Of a DNA stretch of 6,836 bases, positions 5,887 through 6,836 are shown piece by piece (the first letter of the stretch is position 1; the number at the start of each line of letters is the position of its first letter). The notes beneath the pieces are model-generated. The model was not told the DNA's origin and ran no database searches. It worked only from the letters and a program-made list of their open reading frames with translations. Made by a program: the position numbers and the translations under genes. The DNA is from Deltaproteobacteria bacterium. GTDB lineage: Bacteria; Desulfobacterota; DSM-4660; Desulfatiglandales; B25-G16. The stretch covers positions 1 through 6,836 of the forward strand of contig QMLT01000093.1 of assembly GCA_003646875.1 (NCBI GenBank), in the 5' to 3' direction.

Positions 5887-6780
5887 TTATACCTTTGATA
5901 ATTCGTCCTTAATTTTCTTATAGATAACCTGAAGAGGTGTAGGATACAAAATAATAGTAACATCTGTCCCTAAGGGAGCCCACTGAAGGGGATCGCTGTT
6001 TTTAAAAAGACATATTGTGCGTGTTCCAAGCATTGCTGCAAGGTGCGTGATGCCGCTATCGTGTCCTATATAGAGAGAGGCCTTTTTTAGCAATGATAAA
6101 AGCCTGTCTTTGTGAGGCGAATGAATAATCTCTATTTCTATGTCTGATAGCTCTTTTGAAATGATCTGATCACATTTCTCTTCCGCAGGACCTAAAAGCA
6201 GGATCCATTTATAAGATATTCCAAAATCTTTATTTCTTATTAGATTAAGCCAAAATTCAGGTGAATAGACTTTCTTTTTGCTTCCTGAGCCTGGGTGTAA
6301 GACAATTGTGCCCTCTGATCTCGAAGGTTTTCCTTCTCCAAGCAAAGGTCTCCTCTGTGCCTCATCTATTGACTTCTCAGGATTAATAGGTAATCCAGCT
6401 TTTTTAAGGCATGATGCTAAATATAATGCAACATGATTTTTTTCTTGCCTTTGCGGAAAGGGCGGAAATGAAAAAATAGGGATATTTTTTAGGCACTTTC
6501 TTAGGCCTTTTTTGAGGCTACCTGAAGGATCGCTAAGAAAGCAGATCACCGTGTCCACATCCGGGAGAGAAAGGTCCTTGCAATGGGGTTGTTCAAAAAA
6601 TAGGGTGTGCCATCCGCCCTTTTCATAGTCAATGCTGTCGAGCAAGAGAGGTTTTAAAAAATCAATCCCTGGTTTTCTCCCCAATAATGATACCTTTGCA
6701 TTATCAGCTATTTGATAAAGGGCTGGAGCCAGCAATAAGGTGTCACCCAGTGCGCTTGGTCGAATAATTAAGGCTCTCAA
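5887..6780 (-). CDS. Glycosyltransferase family 9 protein (LPS heptosyltransferase-like)
   Basis: This 297-residue GT-B enzyme would add a sugar, classically ADP-heptose, to the growing LPS inner core at the cytoplasmic side of the inner membrane. The N-terminus RALIIRPSALGDTLLLAPAL (2-21) is the GT9 acceptor-side signature. The C-terminal half has LHPGSGSKKK (161-170), a GPAEE turn (197-201), GHDSGITHLAA (239-249) and FKNSDPLQWAPLG (259-271), the nucleotide-sugar region. It is shorter than most WaaC/WaaF proteins (about 320-350), so the exact sugar and position are open; ADP-heptose specificity is inferred. The start is TTG at 6780: an in-frame TAG lies only 9 nt upstream (6790-6792), and the signature begins at residue 2, so no other start fits. 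A weak AGG lies 8 nt before it. The 5' neighbour is outside the window. Confidence 0.88.
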   Translation of the reverse strand: MRALIIRPSALGDTLLLAPALYQIADNAKVSLLGRKPGIDFLKPLLLDSIDYEKGGWHTLFFEQPHCKDLSLPDVDTVICFLSDPSGSLKKGLRKCLKNIPIFSFPPFPQRQEKNHVALYLASCLKKAGLPINPEKSIDEAQRRPLLGEGKPSRSEGTIVLHPGSGSKKKVYSPEFWLNLIRNKDFGISYKWILLLGPAEEKCDQIISKELSDIEIEIIHSPHKDRLLSLLKKASLYIGHDSGITHLAAMLGTRTICLFKNSDPLQWAPLGTDVTIILYPTPLQVIYKKIKDELSKV

Positions 6781-6817
6781 TTTAAGTGCCTAAAGTTTAA
6801 ATGTTAACCTGGAATAA

Positions 6818-6831
6818 CTCATCCCAATGAG
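6818..6831. repeat. Short inverted repeat at the right edge
   Basis: CTCAT (6818-6822) pairs with ATGAG (6827-6831) around a 4-nt loop, upstream of the glycosyltransferase. It may belong to the end of the preceding gene or be chance; the window stops here. Confidence 0.15.
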
Positions 6832-6836
6832 CTTAA

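Overview
The window reads as chromosomal DNA from a Gram-negative, diderm bacterium. It carries a lipid A/LPS exporter (MsbA type), a heptosyltransferase-type (GT9) glycosyltransferase and a small kinase resembling Kdo/LPS-core kinases. The combination with a DUF123 GIY-YIG protein and a beta-oxidation acyl-CoA dehydrogenase would suit a Desulfobacterota- or Nitrospirota-like lineage, but that placement is inference; no marker gene is present.

Layout. Positions 1-600 hold no gene I can name. There is an unidentified open frame running in from the left edge (1-135), an AT-rich spacer, a more GC-rich block packed with inverted repeats (262-506), and a second AT-rich spacer. At 601-1191 (minus) lies a DUF123/GIY-YIG nuclease-like gene. 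It is divergent from a two-gene plus-strand unit, an ICMT/PEMT-like membrane methyltransferase (1367-1939) followed 17 bp later by a KdkA/InaA-like kinase (1957-2649). A well-formed sigma70 promoter (TTGACA-17-TATATT, 1225-1253) precedes that unit. It converges on three minus-strand genes, transcribed right to left: GT9 glycosyltransferase (6780-5887, TTG start), acyl-CoA dehydrogenase (5794-4643, with its own promoter and strong RBS) and an MsbA-like ABC exporter (4511-2697).

How the genes may work together. The GT9 enzyme, the exporter and the kinase fit one theme: building, phosphorylating and flipping lipid A-core. The membrane methyltransferase, next to the kinase, may modify a lipid or prenylated substrate of the envelope, but its substrate cannot be read from sequence. 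The acyl-CoA dehydrogenase is a metabolic enzyme with no obvious envelope role and has its own expression signals.

Most of the window is ordinary. The least explained parts are the hairpin-dense block at 262-506, the methyltransferase-kinase pair, and two tiny ORFs that overlap the starts of genes lacking a clear Shine-Dalgarno (1332-1376 plus; 4501-4596 minus).
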